Part shown: positions 34,676-46,849 of the stretch, piece by piece
Layout of the letters: every line of letters begins with the position of its first letter
Numbering within the stretch: the stretch's first letter is position 1
NCBI RefSeq assembly: GCF_964340395.1
Contig: NC_135556.1
Span: forward strand, 8,433,501-8,497,500
DNA from: Glandiceps talaboti
Taxonomy: Eukaryota; Hemichordata; Enteropneusta; Spengelidae
Length of the DNA stretch: 64,000 nucleotides
Direction of reading: 5' to 3'
Program-made: the position numbers and the translations under genes
The notes under the pieces: generated by a model
What the model was told of the DNA's origin: nothing
Databases searched by the model: none
Seen by the model: only the letters and a program-made list of their open reading frames with translations

Positions 34676-37600
34676 GTAAGTACATATTTATATGTCTCAT
34701 TTCTTTCTCTAACGGCTATACATGTATAAAGTGTTGTCAACAATTACCAATATGACAGAATCCTATGGTGTACCAGTTTGTAAAAATGCTTGCAGTGTTC
34801 TCTGTGGCATTTATGAGAAGCGAGTGAAAGTGAAGCAGAAAATACCCAAGTTCCTACACGGCACTGTTGTGTCATAGGTGGTGTTATTATGACATGTTTA
34901 TCAAAAACAGCAAAATTTCATAAAAATACAACTCTGTTCACACGATTTCTTGAACATGGAATGATAATGCAGTCATATTGCATGCAGGTATGCAATTGCT
35001 TTCATTAATGCACTTCTTGAAAATACCACTGGTGTATATATGCTCAGCGATGCAAGTAATCAGTCAAACGGTAGTGGTACTAGCAATGAAAGAATGATAA
35101 CCAATTAAAGACAAAAGTAATCCAATCAGATTCCTCTGGGGTTTAGATATGAAATAGTTAATTTAATAATCACAAATTGGGACAGTTTAATTTCATATGG
35201 TTGTCAGCCACATTTTGCTGTTACATTTGTACTTGAGGGGTAAAGGCATTTCTCACAAGTCCCCAAGTCAGTGTTATATTTATCCAGCAGCCACCCCACC
35301 CCCTTAGTCTAGCTGTTCGACCCCTTGGTCCATTCTGCTTACTGTTCTGTTGCCCACGCAGAGGTACTCATTACCTGTGAGCATTATGTAGCGACCCCCC
35401 AAAGCACAGATCCAAGGTTTTACTCCAAGACCCCACACCCACCTGTGGAAGAACTTCTCTTGTTCAATGTGTTGGTGGTCTGCAATCATCAGCTGTTATT
35501 AAATGACAGGTGTTTATAGATGTAGAACAACTTGTTTATTATAGGTATATTGATGTCTATGAAAGAAATTATAGATAATTATCGTGCACTGTGATCATTA
35601 GTAAAATGGTTCGACTACCATATGCTAGCAATAAAGTAGCATTTGAATTGGAAATTTATCGATCATGTCTATGCCAATACATGTGACAGCACAAATTGTC
35701 AACACACATTTAGAACTGCACAAGCTGTAACTGCAATATATATTTTTTTGGTCAGACAACCAACAATGTATTCACTTAAAAATACCTATAATTTAAACAC
35801 TGTACATGTTGATTAGGGGTCAATTGTATTCGCAAGCAGTATAGCAACTAAATTGTGATTGCATTTAGGCAAACCCCAAAATTAATGTGATTGGATTTAT
35901 TTTATCATACTACATGTGTACAGGTGCACAAATACATTTACCCACAGGTGATTCAATACTGTTCAGGGTGTATGATATTATAAGTCATTATATCTAACAA
36001 AAACACAGTTTTTAAAAACATTCTAGTTTGAGTTAGTGCAGCTTTAAAGAAATGGTAATTATTAGTGTATTTCAAATAATTTCCCGTACATAAATCCATG
36101 AATACTTGTGACAAGGTCTGTGTCTGTAGTTATCTAATACTTTATGTGACATGTTACCAATATCATATGTATTTTCCTCAATTGAATTTATGATAAAGCC
36201 GATATGTTCTGGAATGGTATCTAATTGTTGCATGTTTTGTTTTATCTGTGCAGAGGTTTCAAAAAGAGGGCACCCCGTGCCATCAAAGAAATCAGGAAGT
36301 TTTCTGAAAAAATGATGGGAACTCCCGATGTGAGAATTGACACAAGACTGAACAAACATATATGGTCACAGGGAGTCAGGTAAGTTCAATCTGATCAAAC
36401 CCAATCCACAGTAATGTTGACATGATATGTTATTATCTCAAGCTGGCAATATTTCAGATATATGGTAACCCAGAGACTGAACTATCTGGTTTGACAACAT
36501 CCTTTGCTGGGACACTGTCGAACCAGCATGTTGCAAGTCAGATAGCAAAGTCTCTAGGCTAGATACTTTGGCAGCCTGATTGAGTCAGGACAAGTTCAAA
36601 GTGGTCCAAACAGTCCACAATTTATGATGACGTAGTTCTTAGTTCAAGCTTAAAGTATTCAAGATATGATATTTGATCGACAGAACATCTGTCAGTAGTG
36701 TATATACACTACTCAGTCTGACTTTCAAAGTCTTTTTATGTACCTACAAATGTTTGAAGTATGCCTCAAGAAATCTATAAACATGGTTTTCCTTTTTTAT
36801 TGAATCATGAATAAACCTTATTTCCGAGGAAAATTTTTGGGTAAAATGCCCCTATACCTCAGATAGATTTCACCCATTTAACTACCACCATTGACACTTC
36901 AATTGAGATCAAAGCTTTGTTTATATATGTATACTTATGTATCGCACCTACAAAATTATGAGAGATACTTAACAAAATGTGGAACATCCAATAGACTCTG
37001 TGTGCATGCTTTGAGATGCGTGACTTTTGACATGTACTGATATGCTATTGGTGATATCGTTTTTAGGAGTGTACCATACAGGGTTCGTGTCAGACTTGCA
37101 AGGAAAAGAAACGAAGATGAAGATTCCGCCAACAAGTTCTACACATTGGTAACCTATGTTGCAGTGACATCATTCAAAGGTAATTCACCTTAGCATTCAA
37201 AGTATAACACTGTTGTACTGCTAGTGTCCCTAGGTTTTACTGAGTGATATCAGGTAGTTTTACCTGACTACGGCTATACCCAAATAAATGACAATGTGTT
37301 TATGTCCCCAATCATATAGCCTGTTGACTGCACTGTTGTGTTACATCTGTAGCTATCATACCTCCTAGCTCTTGAAACCAATGCTTGTGTTGAGAACAGG
37401 AATGCATTGATAGTTATATGAAAATATGCACCCGATAACCTGATTTCAACCATGACATTATTGAAATGAAGTCATTATATAAGTGTACACTCATAGAAGG
37501 GCTGACCACAGGAGTTAACACATGAAGCATGTGAAGTGTACATGTGGTAATTTACATGTAATTATGTAAACAAGTGTTTGATATGGACTTTTGAGAGTGA

Positions 37601-38334
37601 GGCTTACTGGAATCAGTACTAACATTTCTCAACACAAGCTAATTGGTTTTGAGGGCTAGGAGATATAACGACAGGTAATGATATAACACAACAGTACAGG
37701 AAACAGGCTAACAGTCTCCTTGGAACTAAGAAACTTCTCTGATTAAGCAATACCCTTATACGAACGAACACCTTCCTGATGCAAATCAGTATGAATGTGA
37801 TAGATTACTCTGAGTAAGAGTTTGATATGCAATTCAGAAAGTGTTGTTCAAAATTCACTTGAATAAGTGTCTAAAAAAAAAGGCATTCTTGCAAAGCAGA
37901 GCACATATTTCTGCTGACGCTATGAAATATGAATAATACCTCTCGGTGGATACTTTTTGGACAGTGCCGTAAAGAGGTTTACGCTGTTGAAATAAAGGTA
38001 GCATAATACTGTTGAATATTCCAAATTTAAAGCAAAAGTGAATTTCATCTATGTTGACTACTTATTTGATGAAAGTATTGTACTAATAGATTAGTGCAGG
38101 TAAATGTTAAAATTCACCAGCATCAATTATCCAATTCATTCACCACTGAAAGGTATGCACCAGTATAGTTAATATGATCAGCGTAAGAATACAAACTAGT
38201 CTGTTAAGATGAGAAAGGACATGTGTAGACATACCAATATCTATAAACAAGACTTATTGAGTTACTAAATAGAAATATCACTTCTGTTCTCCTTTCCAGG
38301 GTTGCACACACAAAATGTCGACAGTGAAGATTAA
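34581..38334 (+). CDS. RPL31: 60S ribosomal protein eL31 (RPL31)
   Basis: Exons 34581-34675, 36254-36379, 37067-37179 and 38300-38334 join with consistent phases and GT/AG junctions to give 122 residues (about 125 is usual in animals). The family signature is clear: [61 protein letters not shown] and YTLVTYVAV. eL31 sits near the peptide tunnel exit of the large subunit. The ATG opens the second exon directly after ttatttag, so exon 1 is wholly untranslated, a common layout for ribosomal-protein genes. The protein looks intact. Confidence 0.97.
36254..36379 (+). CDS. RPL31: RPL31 coding exon 2
   Basis: Acceptor tgtgcag, donor GTCAG|gtaag. Encodes [16 protein letters not shown] through KHIWSQGV. 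Confidence 0.95.
37067..37179 (+). CDS. RPL31: RPL31 coding exon 3
   Basis: Acceptor gtttttag, donor AAAG|gtaatt. Encodes [20 protein letters not shown] to VTSFK. Confidence 0.95.
38300..38334 (+). CDS. RPL31: RPL31 terminal coding exon
   Basis: A short last exon ([11 protein letters not shown] then TAA) after acceptor cctttccag. Confidence 0.93.
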
Positions 38335-38470
38335 AATGGATGCAGAAATTTAGCTATCAAAAAAATATGAAAACTCCCAGATGACAGTGAAGTTCATCCA
38401 TGTCCCATCGTCTCATCTCTATTTAGTAAAACTTTTACTCTGAATTGTATTCAGTGCTGGACAAAGAGGA

Positions 38471-38476
38471 ATTAAA
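38471..38476 (+). terminator. ATTAAA poly(A) signal, RPL31
   Basis: A variant poly(A) hexamer 137 bp after the stop codon, followed by a T/GT-rich stretch. Confidence 0.5.
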
Positions 38477-39146
38477 ACTTTCATTGTCTAAACTATACTT
38501 GTCTGTGTGAGTTACATGTATGGTGTGTTGTGTGAGACAGTGTTATAAATTGTACAGCGAATTTCACAATACCGTGCAGCTTTTCTGTGTGATACAACCA
38601 TGCAAAAACCAGTAAGAAACTAGACATGCTACAGAAGGATTGAATAAGTACAGTTTCTTGCTTCATTTTGTCTAAGTGAAATGAACTACACATGCCAACA
38701 TACAGACATCAAATGAACATTTTCTGCACCCTTCATCCAGTGTTTGATACTAAGAAAAACCGACCACCTGAACGTCTGCATAGCGTTGCAATACTTTGAA
38801 ATGGTTTATTTCTTTTGGTCTAAATGTAGCAAAAAAATCCGATCTTGCTATTGAAGTCTGGCATATGCAGTTTCTTGTTGGTTTCTGCGTGGTTGTATCA
38901 AACAGAAAAGCTGCATGCTATCGTGAAATTCACTTAAGTTTTCAATCAGTAAACATAGTCCCAGGATCCAGGGCTTGTGTGATGGTTATATACTTCGATA
39001 AGTTGCCAGTACTAATTACATTGTATGGTCTTTGCATGAAACTTGTCTTGCTCCTGCTTACCACAAGCAAGCAGATGCACCGGTGTTTTTCCATGGGTTG
39101 TGATTGTAATGCTTCAGTAAGTAGAATACCTTTTCAATAAGCTGCA

Positions 39147-39459
39147 GGTTGAAGGTTCACCCCCTTCAGTCCATTTAATTCAGAATGGGTTAAGTCCTTG
39201 GGCAAGATTGAACCATGATCGTACCTCAGTCAACCCAGTTGTATAATTGGGGACCTGGTAGGATAGAGGTTGCAATGTGAATGCCTTAATCCTATGCGCT
39301 TGTAAATGCTACAATGAATTGTGCTCCCCAGGGAGTTGAGGAAGTATAAAGGGCTGTTGTGTCGCTATAGATCCATGCCAGGGATAATAATCGTAAAGTG
39401 CTTTGAGCATAGAGTGGGAAAGTGCTTTTTTTAAAACCAACATTATTATTATTATTATC
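39147..39459 (+). mobile_element. SINE-like element ending in (ATT)n
   Basis: A 3' block with GTAAAGTGCTTTGAGCATAG and GGGAAAGTGCTTT leads into ATT repeats, as in short retroposons of many marine invertebrates. The upstream part (GGGGACCTGGTAGGATAGAG) also looks SINE-like. A tRNA-type head could not be confirmed. Confidence 0.45.
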
Positions 39460-41364
39460 TGCATTTGTTACATCTATAGGAGCATAGATGTAAGTTCCAA
39501 ACTGATTTGAATTTGGAACTTGCATACATGTCATCTTGAGTGACATGTTTTGAGGAAATGTATTTCCAGAGGGGAACAAACGGATTGGAACACCTTTGGG
39601 ATGTTCAAAAGATGAGGGTTGCTATCTGAAAATCTGATATTTGAAAGTATGTTTCAGGGCTGGGATATGTATCATTGTTAAAGGCAAGGTGACGTGAACC
39701 TTGGCATGTAACTTTGGTCAACAACGCAATTGTTGGTGAAATACTTAAAAGCTGGTGTTTGATACATGGCAAGTCAATGCTAGGCGTGTCTATGCAAGAT
39801 GATTTGATCCATAGTAAGCAGTATGGGATATCAAAACGTTTGGTCAAATAACTTCAACCTAAAACCACTTGGCAGATTCTGGGATATTCAGTCCATACTC
39901 CACCTATATATGATTTAGCAGGGGGTTCTGTTTTGTCTTACTTCATGTCCATCCCAGCCCACTAATCTGAATTCATAATTAGGCTTGCGGTAAGACCTCA
40001 GATCTGCACTCGGGAGGTTGCGGAACAAAGGTCGAGGATGACACTACTTCTAATGTGCTGCAAACCTTTGGCGCTATGCCACTCGTGATCCCTTGAAAGT
40101 TAGCAGAATTGCCCGAGGGTCTAGCAGCTAGCTAAGTTTCTATCTACTAGCTTGTCCTTTGCATCCCATTTTGTATGTAAGTGGAGTACCCGTATTTTAA
40201 TGGGCGTGGCAAATACCCAGCAAATACGTGTACTGCAAACAATGCAAAAGATAACCACAGAAGATTACTCAGGACAAGATGGTGTAATTTGGGTCAGCAT
40301 AAAAAGGGTGACTAAATTATTGTTAAACAAGGTGAAAGGGTAGAATCATTTGTCTGTGTTCAAAGGCTCACATTGATTTAAAAAGAGCCTTCGCATCCAT
40401 GTCACAATAGGCGAACCACCAAGAGTGGTAGATACCACCATCCATCAATTGCTAAATCTAATCGTTGTTTTAAATCATCCTTTGTTCCATCCGAAATCTT
40501 TGTTCAGAAAAGTAACCACATTGGTTCTTTGTAGAGTTCTTTACGCGTTGTACGCTTGTGGTTTTAGTTATATATTGTCATGTTTTATCTATGCGAACTC
40601 TTATTTTAAATTATAGTTCTAGATGGATGAATACAGTGTGCTCAGTCTAGTTCAGATGGTGAAACAAACTACTTTCGTTGACAAGTCCATATAGTTGTTG
40701 ATGTTGCTAACTTGGGGTGTCTCAGCATCGAGGTAAATTGTTTGACATATAGTATGCACATTTTTTGGTAGATGTAAACTGTGGAAATTAAAAATGGTGA
40801 TATTGCGATAGAAAATTTATATACAAGACGCAACGATGTAATCTATGTATCTACATAGTGGTGGTTTAAATTCTAGATTGAATATGCGATTTTTGACTTT
40901 CATTTTAAAAATCCAATTTGATGTATGATGACTGGGGTGTTTGGATGAAACATTTTGATAAAACCACGGTGATCTGATCCACGATGTGCAATGTGAGTAT
41001 AAAAAATGTGAGGTTTGGTTAAAATATTAAAACCCAAAAGTCAACGAATCCAATACCCTGCAGACGTCGACTGGAAGTCCTAGAACGTGAATATTACAAG
41101 ACTAATATTGTAGTTCATAGCAACCGTTACGACAAATTTCAGTACTAATAAAGAACTTTGTATTCGTAAAACAAATAACGCGAAAAGATGTAAGACGACT
41201 TAAATTTAGAGTCGATATACGATCTTACTACAGCATTGACTTATTTTAGTACGAATTAGACTGTAAGATCTAGATACGTTGTGTTTTTCAGCCCTAGCAT
41301 GCTTCTAAACCGTGAATGGTAGTTACTAGCATGGCACGAATTTCATATTTTACAGCAGACTAAT
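39460..41364. other. intergenic stretch without supported gene
   Basis: Only short open frames without splice or domain support. No clear repeats were seen. Confidence 0.4.
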
Positions 41365-41750
41365 GATCATTGGTGGAGGGTCGTTGGTGGAGGGTCTATG
41401 TACAGACTAAGGGTCGTTGGTGGAGGGTCTATGTACAGACTAAGGGTCATTGGTGGAGGGTATATGTACAGACTAAGGGTCGTTGGTGGAGGGTCTATGT
41501 ACAGACTAAGGGTCATTGGTGGAGGGTATATGTACAGACTAAGGGTCGTTGGTGGAGGGTCTATGTACAGACTAAGGGTCATTGGTGGAGGGTCTATGTA
41601 CAGACTAAGGGTCGTTGGTGGAGGGTCTATGTACAGACTAAGGGTCGTTGGTGGAGGGTCATGTGCAGACTAAGGGTCATTGGTGGAGGGTATATGCACA
41701 GACTAAGGGTCGTTGGTGGAGGGTAGTTGGTTGAGGGTCTATCAGTGCAC
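41365..41750. repeat. 33-bp minisatellite, about 11 units
   Basis: The unit begins GGTCGTTGGTGGAGGGTCTA and ends TGTACAGACTAAG. A gtc/atc alternation at the start and tct/tat in the middle give an approximate two-unit alternation. 33 bp is a multiple of three, so several frames remain open; these are not supported as coding. Confidence 0.95.
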
Positions 41751-42009
41751 AGACTAAACTCAAAGCAACCTGTATATTACGCTTATGTTGAATCAGAGAT
41801 AGTTAAGCTATCTGTGTTTAACGAGGTGTATACCATTCAATTGTCGAAAATACCATATTGAAAGACTAAGAATAACAGGTTTATGTCAATATTTTATCTT
41901 TAAAATTACCATCTATAAGCTTATATATAAACAAAATGTACTCACAGAATGTCCGAAATATTAATATTATGCAAGACAGCTGACCACACTGTTTAATCAT
42001 AGACAGTGG

Positions 42010-42365
42010 AGGGGAGATTGAATCAATGTAGGCGATTTTATGATTAAAACTGATGTTTAGTGCACTTTTACGTTATTTTGTCTATTGTATCTCCAATATG
42101 AATTCATCCCTCTCAGTAAGAAAGGTTCTCTTGTCAGCAAATGTTAGCAATGTCATGATTAAATCGAGTCAAAATGTACACAAAAAATGCTTGAAACGTC
42201 ATGCAAAAATAGCTGACGACATAGGTTTGAATCAATGTAGGCGACTTCATGATTTAAAACTGGTGAATTTAGCGTATCCGCTATCGCATCTCTGAAAAAT
42301 GAATTCATAAACGGGAACAACAGCAAGAAAGGTTCTCGAACGGTATCAATGTCATAATCACGACA
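42010..42365. repeat. two-copy tandem duplication, about 205 bp
   Basis: TTGAATCAATGTAGGCGA, ATGAATTCAT and AAGAAAGGTTCTC blocks occur in the same order at 42019-42160 and 42224-42360. Confidence 0.65.
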
Positions 42366-42377
42366 GAGGCGTGAACG

Positions 42378-42586
42378 TCAAGTCCTTGAGCTGTTTGTCT
42401 TCGGTTTCTGTTCCTCGGACTTCGTAACTCTTGGCCCAAGATAGATAGGGTTGTTGTCGGCGTACAGTCCCTTAAGAATGACTACAGGGGTCGGGGTTAT
42501 CTTCTCCCTCGGTTTATCAGCATTGTTTGATCTCCTTTTCGAAGTTTGTCTGGCCTTTTGACCGTTAACACGGACTTCTTTATAAC
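42378..42586 (-). CDS. small basic protein, exon 2
   Basis: 68 sense codons with ordinary codon use and no stop until the TGA. The peptide is Lys/Arg-rich on both sides of the VVILKGLYADNNPIYLG core. Confidence 0.55.
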
Positions 42587-43309
42587 CTGTAAATGAGATT
42601 ACGTGTATTCCGTCAATATATACTCGTATAGTTTTACTTCACCATTGTACCCTCTCAGGTTGTCTTTTTGATGTTAAAATGCACTCGTTAGTTTCAATGT
42701 TCAAGTTGAACACAGCGAATACCGTCCCATACAATACAATTTAGCAGTGACCCTTCCATAAATTTATCATAAGTAGCTGTCCATGTTATCACCCTTACTT
42801 TAGCTGCCCCTGGGGTATTCAAGAGAAGAAAGGATTGACTGCTCTTCCATATACGAGTGTTTAAAGAAGCCCTTTCCACTCGAGTGAAGCTATGCCCTAA
42901 CACAAAGACTGGAGTCTAAATGAAGGAAGACAATTTCAAAGGATACAGATCATATTCATACGGTTGAATAGGGGCTGTTTTTGCGGATCTCTGTCTGGGC
43001 CGACCAACTTATTAATTACGTAAACTATTCAAGTCGTGACATTTCCACTGACCACCTATGAAATATGTGTTTCAGGACACCCATATCACGAGAGTGTATT
43101 TTTGTTGTTTGGAATTGGCCGCGTAAAGAGGTGCAATATCTTTTTAAGTCGGCTTTGGTACGGTTGTTCGGCTACTAACCTGTATCCCTGTGTACACCTT
43201 CCGAATCAGTTTTATGATCCCCCTCGTCTTTGTAGGAGCTTTCGAAGTAATTCGCTTCAATCCCCTTACCCTTCATATCGATGAAAATGGAGAGTTTCTT
43301 TCCGCTCAT
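42378..43309 (-). CDS. unrecognised 112-residue basic protein, 2 exons
   Basis: Exon 1 (43180-43309) begins ATGAGCGGAAAG six bases after an in-frame TAA and ends in phase 1 at ACAG|gttagt. Exon 2 (42378-42586) follows acceptor tcatttacag in phase 1 and reads 68 codons to TGA. The product has a hydrophobic/charged head (KKLSIFIDMKGKG), an acidic middle (SSYKDEGDHKTDSEG), a strongly basic segment (GQKARQTSKRRSNNADKPREK) resembling a nuclear signal, a hydrophobic core PTPVVILKGLYADNNPIYLG and a charged tail. No known domain is recognised. A competing donor inside exon 1 (AAGG|gtaagg) is also phase 1, so a shorter splice form that drops the middle is possible. Each exon is under 70 codons. Confidence 0.55.
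43180..43309 (-). CDS. small basic protein, exon 1
   Basis: 43 codons plus one base. The upstream in-frame stop supports the chosen ATG if no 5' splice precedes it. Confidence 0.5.
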
Positions 43310-44137
43310 GATTTAACGACACATCTGGCTGGCTGTGTTCACATTTCTAAGAGCCTATAACAACGATATGTGATCGCTGTACCTTTAGGCCAACAGGCTT
43401 GTAATGAAATTACGTGTTATGACGAGCCGTGAACAGGAGGGGGCAGGGTCAATTGATTCCGCTATGGATTGACAGGCATTAGGTGCTGAAATAGTCTGGT
43501 TGTTGATAAGCTGTGCCAACACAATTTAATTGTACATTCAATTACTAATACAGAAAAAATTGCAGAATTCGACCCGTGTCACCATGCTACGGCGAGTGTC
43601 CAGACGGCGATGTTTCTTTTATTTGTGCAGCTAGGGTTTATGTGAGGATAGGATTGCTATTAACCGTCATCACGTGTAAGTACATGACCTCACCTGAAAG
43701 GTTAAAGGTCAATAAATTTAATGGCAACGCCAGTATGCTATATTATCGATTACTCAATGATAGCAAATCGGTGTTAGGTCTAGATTAGGCATGGCATAGC
43801 AGGAAAAATGATAGAATTGGTTGCTGTGTGAAACTCAAAGTTGTTCTGTCTGAATGTCATATGAATGTACCATGATAGCTAAATACAGAGGTCGTACGGC
43901 TTAGCAGGTATTTTGTTGCATGTAAATCTTTAAATCGTATCCCGAGAGAAAAAAAGTAAAGCAGCTTATTTTGACAAAGTTTGCATGTGTATTATTAATG
44001 CTACATATACTTGTACAACATCGGATGACTTATATATAATACAAACACATATTTATGGTCATGATCCAAGGGACATGTCACTTTTTGCCTGTCGGTGTCT
44101 TTGGTTTCTGACCACCACCACCACCACCACCACCACC

Positions 44138-44169
<32 letters not shown>

Positions 44170-44750
44170 CAACAACAAAACAACACCTCATTCTTTTGGA
44201 AAACACCAAAGTTAATCTTTGGTAAAACCTCATTTATTCATTTGTTCAATGTCCCAACATATAACACTCATCATTTGTGAATAGTTATTTCGAACGTTAT
44301 TAGATTGTTACGTTTATAGTACTAATATCGATGATGTTGAAATATTGTTATATATGGTGAGAAAACTGTCAAGTTTTCTTTCATTCTCGGACGGATAAAC
44401 ATATCTCGAAAGACAACGAGAATCAAAGGACCTCATTACTATCTATAAATTCATATATTACTATCTATCGAGACCAGTTACAAAATATTAGGAAAGCATC
44501 GGCAAAAGCATGTCGGGGGGGGGGGGGGGGTCGAGTGACAGTTTTATTTCGTTATGATGCATCGAAATGGGAAATGTTACCGAATAACGTACAGAATCAG
44601 AACGATATTCTCTAGGTTACTTCCAATGTTACTTAATTTCAGTCTTGTCATCAGAGTTGCTACGGGCGTGGTCATGGTTGCTAGGAATTTACAGCTGACG
44701 TGAGGATTGACATTTTCTGACCTCATATTCATTTTGATCCAAGAGACGGC
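43310..44750. other. intergenic with microsatellites
   Basis: Putative upstream region of the small basic-protein gene, then AT-rich DNA with a CCA/CAA array and a G-run (44516-44530). No other gene was supported. Confidence 0.35.
44109..44178. repeat. (CCA)n(CAA)n microsatellite
   Basis: About 14 CCA units run directly into about 9 CAA units. The frames encoding His or Gln runs are incidental. Confidence 0.95.
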
Positions 44751-44756
44751 GTTTAA

Positions 44757-44848
44757 AATAGCCCGTTGTGGGCGTGATCTAACCTCCCTTAACCCAAACA
44801 GGGCAGGCTGATAAGCCCAGCCTGATGACGTCACTATAGTCTACGCTA
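44757..44848. repeat. 90-bp dispersed repeat, copy 1
   Basis: Shares GCCCGTTGTGGGCG-like, AGGCTGATAAGCCC and TATAGTCTAC blocks with 46690-46785. The class is unknown; the paired copies bracket the 45.4-46.7 kb element. Confidence 0.75.
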
Positions 44849-45389
44849 GTAGTAGTCTGCCAGATACAATAGTTCGACCCCCCCCCTCCTATGTGTGACG
44901 ACATGGTCAACGAGAGTGGAACAACCCAACACATCCTACAGTCTAGTTTAGTAATTGCCATGATGGAAGTTAAGCTCATTGAAAGTTCTTTTCCAGGCCT
45001 CGTCGAAATCGTACAATCGCAATAAGTATCGGTCAATCAGTTGCTACTGCCATGATCACAATGGTAATAGATATTTTTGCATTTTCTTAAGGATCTTGAA
45101 ATACTCATTTCTCAAGTTTTACCGACAGTAAAACTTGTTTTGGCTCAAGAATTTTGATTGCAAATTAAATGATAATCGAGTAAACTAAGATAATTTTGTC
45201 TTGAGCAAAATTGCGCCCAGACAACTCCACAAAAAGTTGAACAGCTCAATCATTGCAATCCGTGACTTTTTTATTAAAGATTTTCATGATCATGCCGCAT
45301 CGGATGTGATCCTTTTGTTTCAAACGATTTAATGCTCGAACAACATATCCCAAGTAATATATATGATATCCCATATGGGATTTTATTCA

Positions 45390-46680
45390 TTACAAATAAG
45401 GGGGGAGGGAGAGGGGATGGAATTTGGGGGTGGGTCAACAAATCGGTTGTCGGAGAGGGCCACATTTAAGAAAAAATAAAATCAGGGGATGATGGCATCC
45501 TACAATTTTATGATAGCATTATTTTGTTATTTTTGCATCCTCTACTGCTGCCACCGCTGCCACATCCCATGGCTGCCATGTACATCCTAAAGTTGCTACA
45601 TCCCATGGCTGCCATGTACATCCTAAAGTTGCTACATCCCATGGCTGCCAGGTACACCCCACAGTTGCCACATCCCATGGCTGCCATGTACACCCCACAG
45701 TTGCTACATCCCATGGCTGCCATGTACACCCCACAGTTGCTAAATCCCATGGCTGCCATGTACACCCCACAGTTGCTACATCCCATGGCTGCCATGTACA
45801 CCCTACAGTTGCTACATCCCATGGCTGCCATGTACACCCCACAGTTGCTACATCCCATGGCTGCCATGTACACCCCACAGTTGCTACATCCCATGGCTGC
45901 CATGTACACCCTACAGTTGCTACATCCCATGGCTGCCATGTACACCCTACAGTTGCTACATCCCATGGCTGCCATGTACACCCTACAGTTGCTACATCCC
46001 ATGGCTGCCATGTACACCCCACAGTTGCTACATCCCATGGCTGCCATGTACACCCTACAGTTGCTAAATCCCATGGCTGCCATGTACACCCTACAGTTGC
46101 TACATCCCATGGCTGCCATGTACACCCCACAGTTGCTACATCCCATGGCTGCCATGTACACCCCACAGTTGCTACATCCCATGGCTGCCATGTACACCCC
46201 ACAGTTGCTAAATCCCATGGCTGCCATGTACACCCCACAGTTGCTAAATCCCATGGCTGCCATGTACACCCCACAGTTGCTACATCCCATGGCTGCCATG
46301 TACACCCCACAGTTGCTAAATCCCATGGCTGCCATGTACACCCCACAGTTGCTAAATCCCATGGCTGCCATGTACACCCCACAGTTGCTACATCCAATGG
46401 TTGATCTCAGTCCAGGCAATGCCGATATAGCACCCATCAGTCTTTGGGGTTGTCTTGCCTTCAGCTATGCAAATGAGATCTATGTGGTATCGATATTGTG
46501 GCAGCGATGGAATAGGAGCGTAATAATTCGGGGTCCTTTTTCATTTTTGACATCATTTTAACCCACAATTTTTAAATATTTGGACATGGGGAGAAAGAAA
46601 ATTGTAGGGGGGGGTCAGTTTTTAGAAACATGGAATCGAGGAGGGTCGTACTTTACACGAAAGACGGCACTTGATTTAGA
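45390..46680. mobile_element. element A copy containing a minisatellite expansion
   Basis: The left part (CAAATCGGTTG, GAGGGCCACATTTAAGAAAA) and right part (GAGATCTATGTGG, AGAAAGAAAATTGTAGGGG) match other element A copies (46850, 49136, 59549). Between them lies a 36-bp array at the position where other copies have a single CTACCACATCCCACCACTGC. Confidence 0.7.
45561..46400. repeat. 36-bp minisatellite, about 23 units
   Basis: Unit CATCCCATGGCTGCCATGTA followed by CACCCCACAGTTGCTA. The first two units carry ATCCTAAAG variants and the last unit CATCCAATGG. 36 bp is a multiple of three, so one + and two - strand frames remain open for 290-345 codons; a consequence of the repeat rather than evidence of a protein. 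Confidence 0.95.
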
Positions 46681-46689
46681 TTGACATAT

Positions 46690-46785
46690 CAGCCGTTGTG
46701 GGCGCAGTCTAACCCCCTTTCCCAAAATTAGGACAGGCTGATAAGCCCGGCCCGATGACATCAGTATAGTCTACACTTGATTTAA
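46690..46785. repeat. 90-bp dispersed repeat, copy 2
   Basis: A relative of 44757-44848 in the same orientation. It carries GACAGGCTGATAAGCCCGG and AGTATAGTCTACACTTG. Confidence 0.75.
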
Positions 46786-46849
46786 CCCCTTGTAATTACT
46801 GAGTCCCGACAAACAATAAAGACTCACTAACGTTGCAGCAGTTGTTACT

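Noticed and set aside
36624-36717. Possible C/D box snoRNA in an RPL31 intron (ATGATGA ... CTGA)
   Set aside because: The boxes are about 90 bp apart with no terminal stem or D'/C' boxes that I could see; ribosomal-protein introns do host snoRNAs, but this one is not convincing.
38796-39140. 114-codon + strand frame after RPL31
   Set aside because: No splice or promoter context, and Cys-rich composition without a recognisable domain; it lies in likely 3' flanking DNA.
43985-44280. Frames with His, Gln or Trp runs
   Set aside because: Translations of the CCA/CAA microsatellite.
44577-45036. Two 85-codon - strand frames
   Set aside because: They overlap the 90-bp dispersed repeat and a C-run; no domain was recognised.
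45508-46561. Open frames of 292-345 codons on both strands
   Set aside because: All arise from the 36-bp minisatellite; simultaneous openness on both strands argues against coding.
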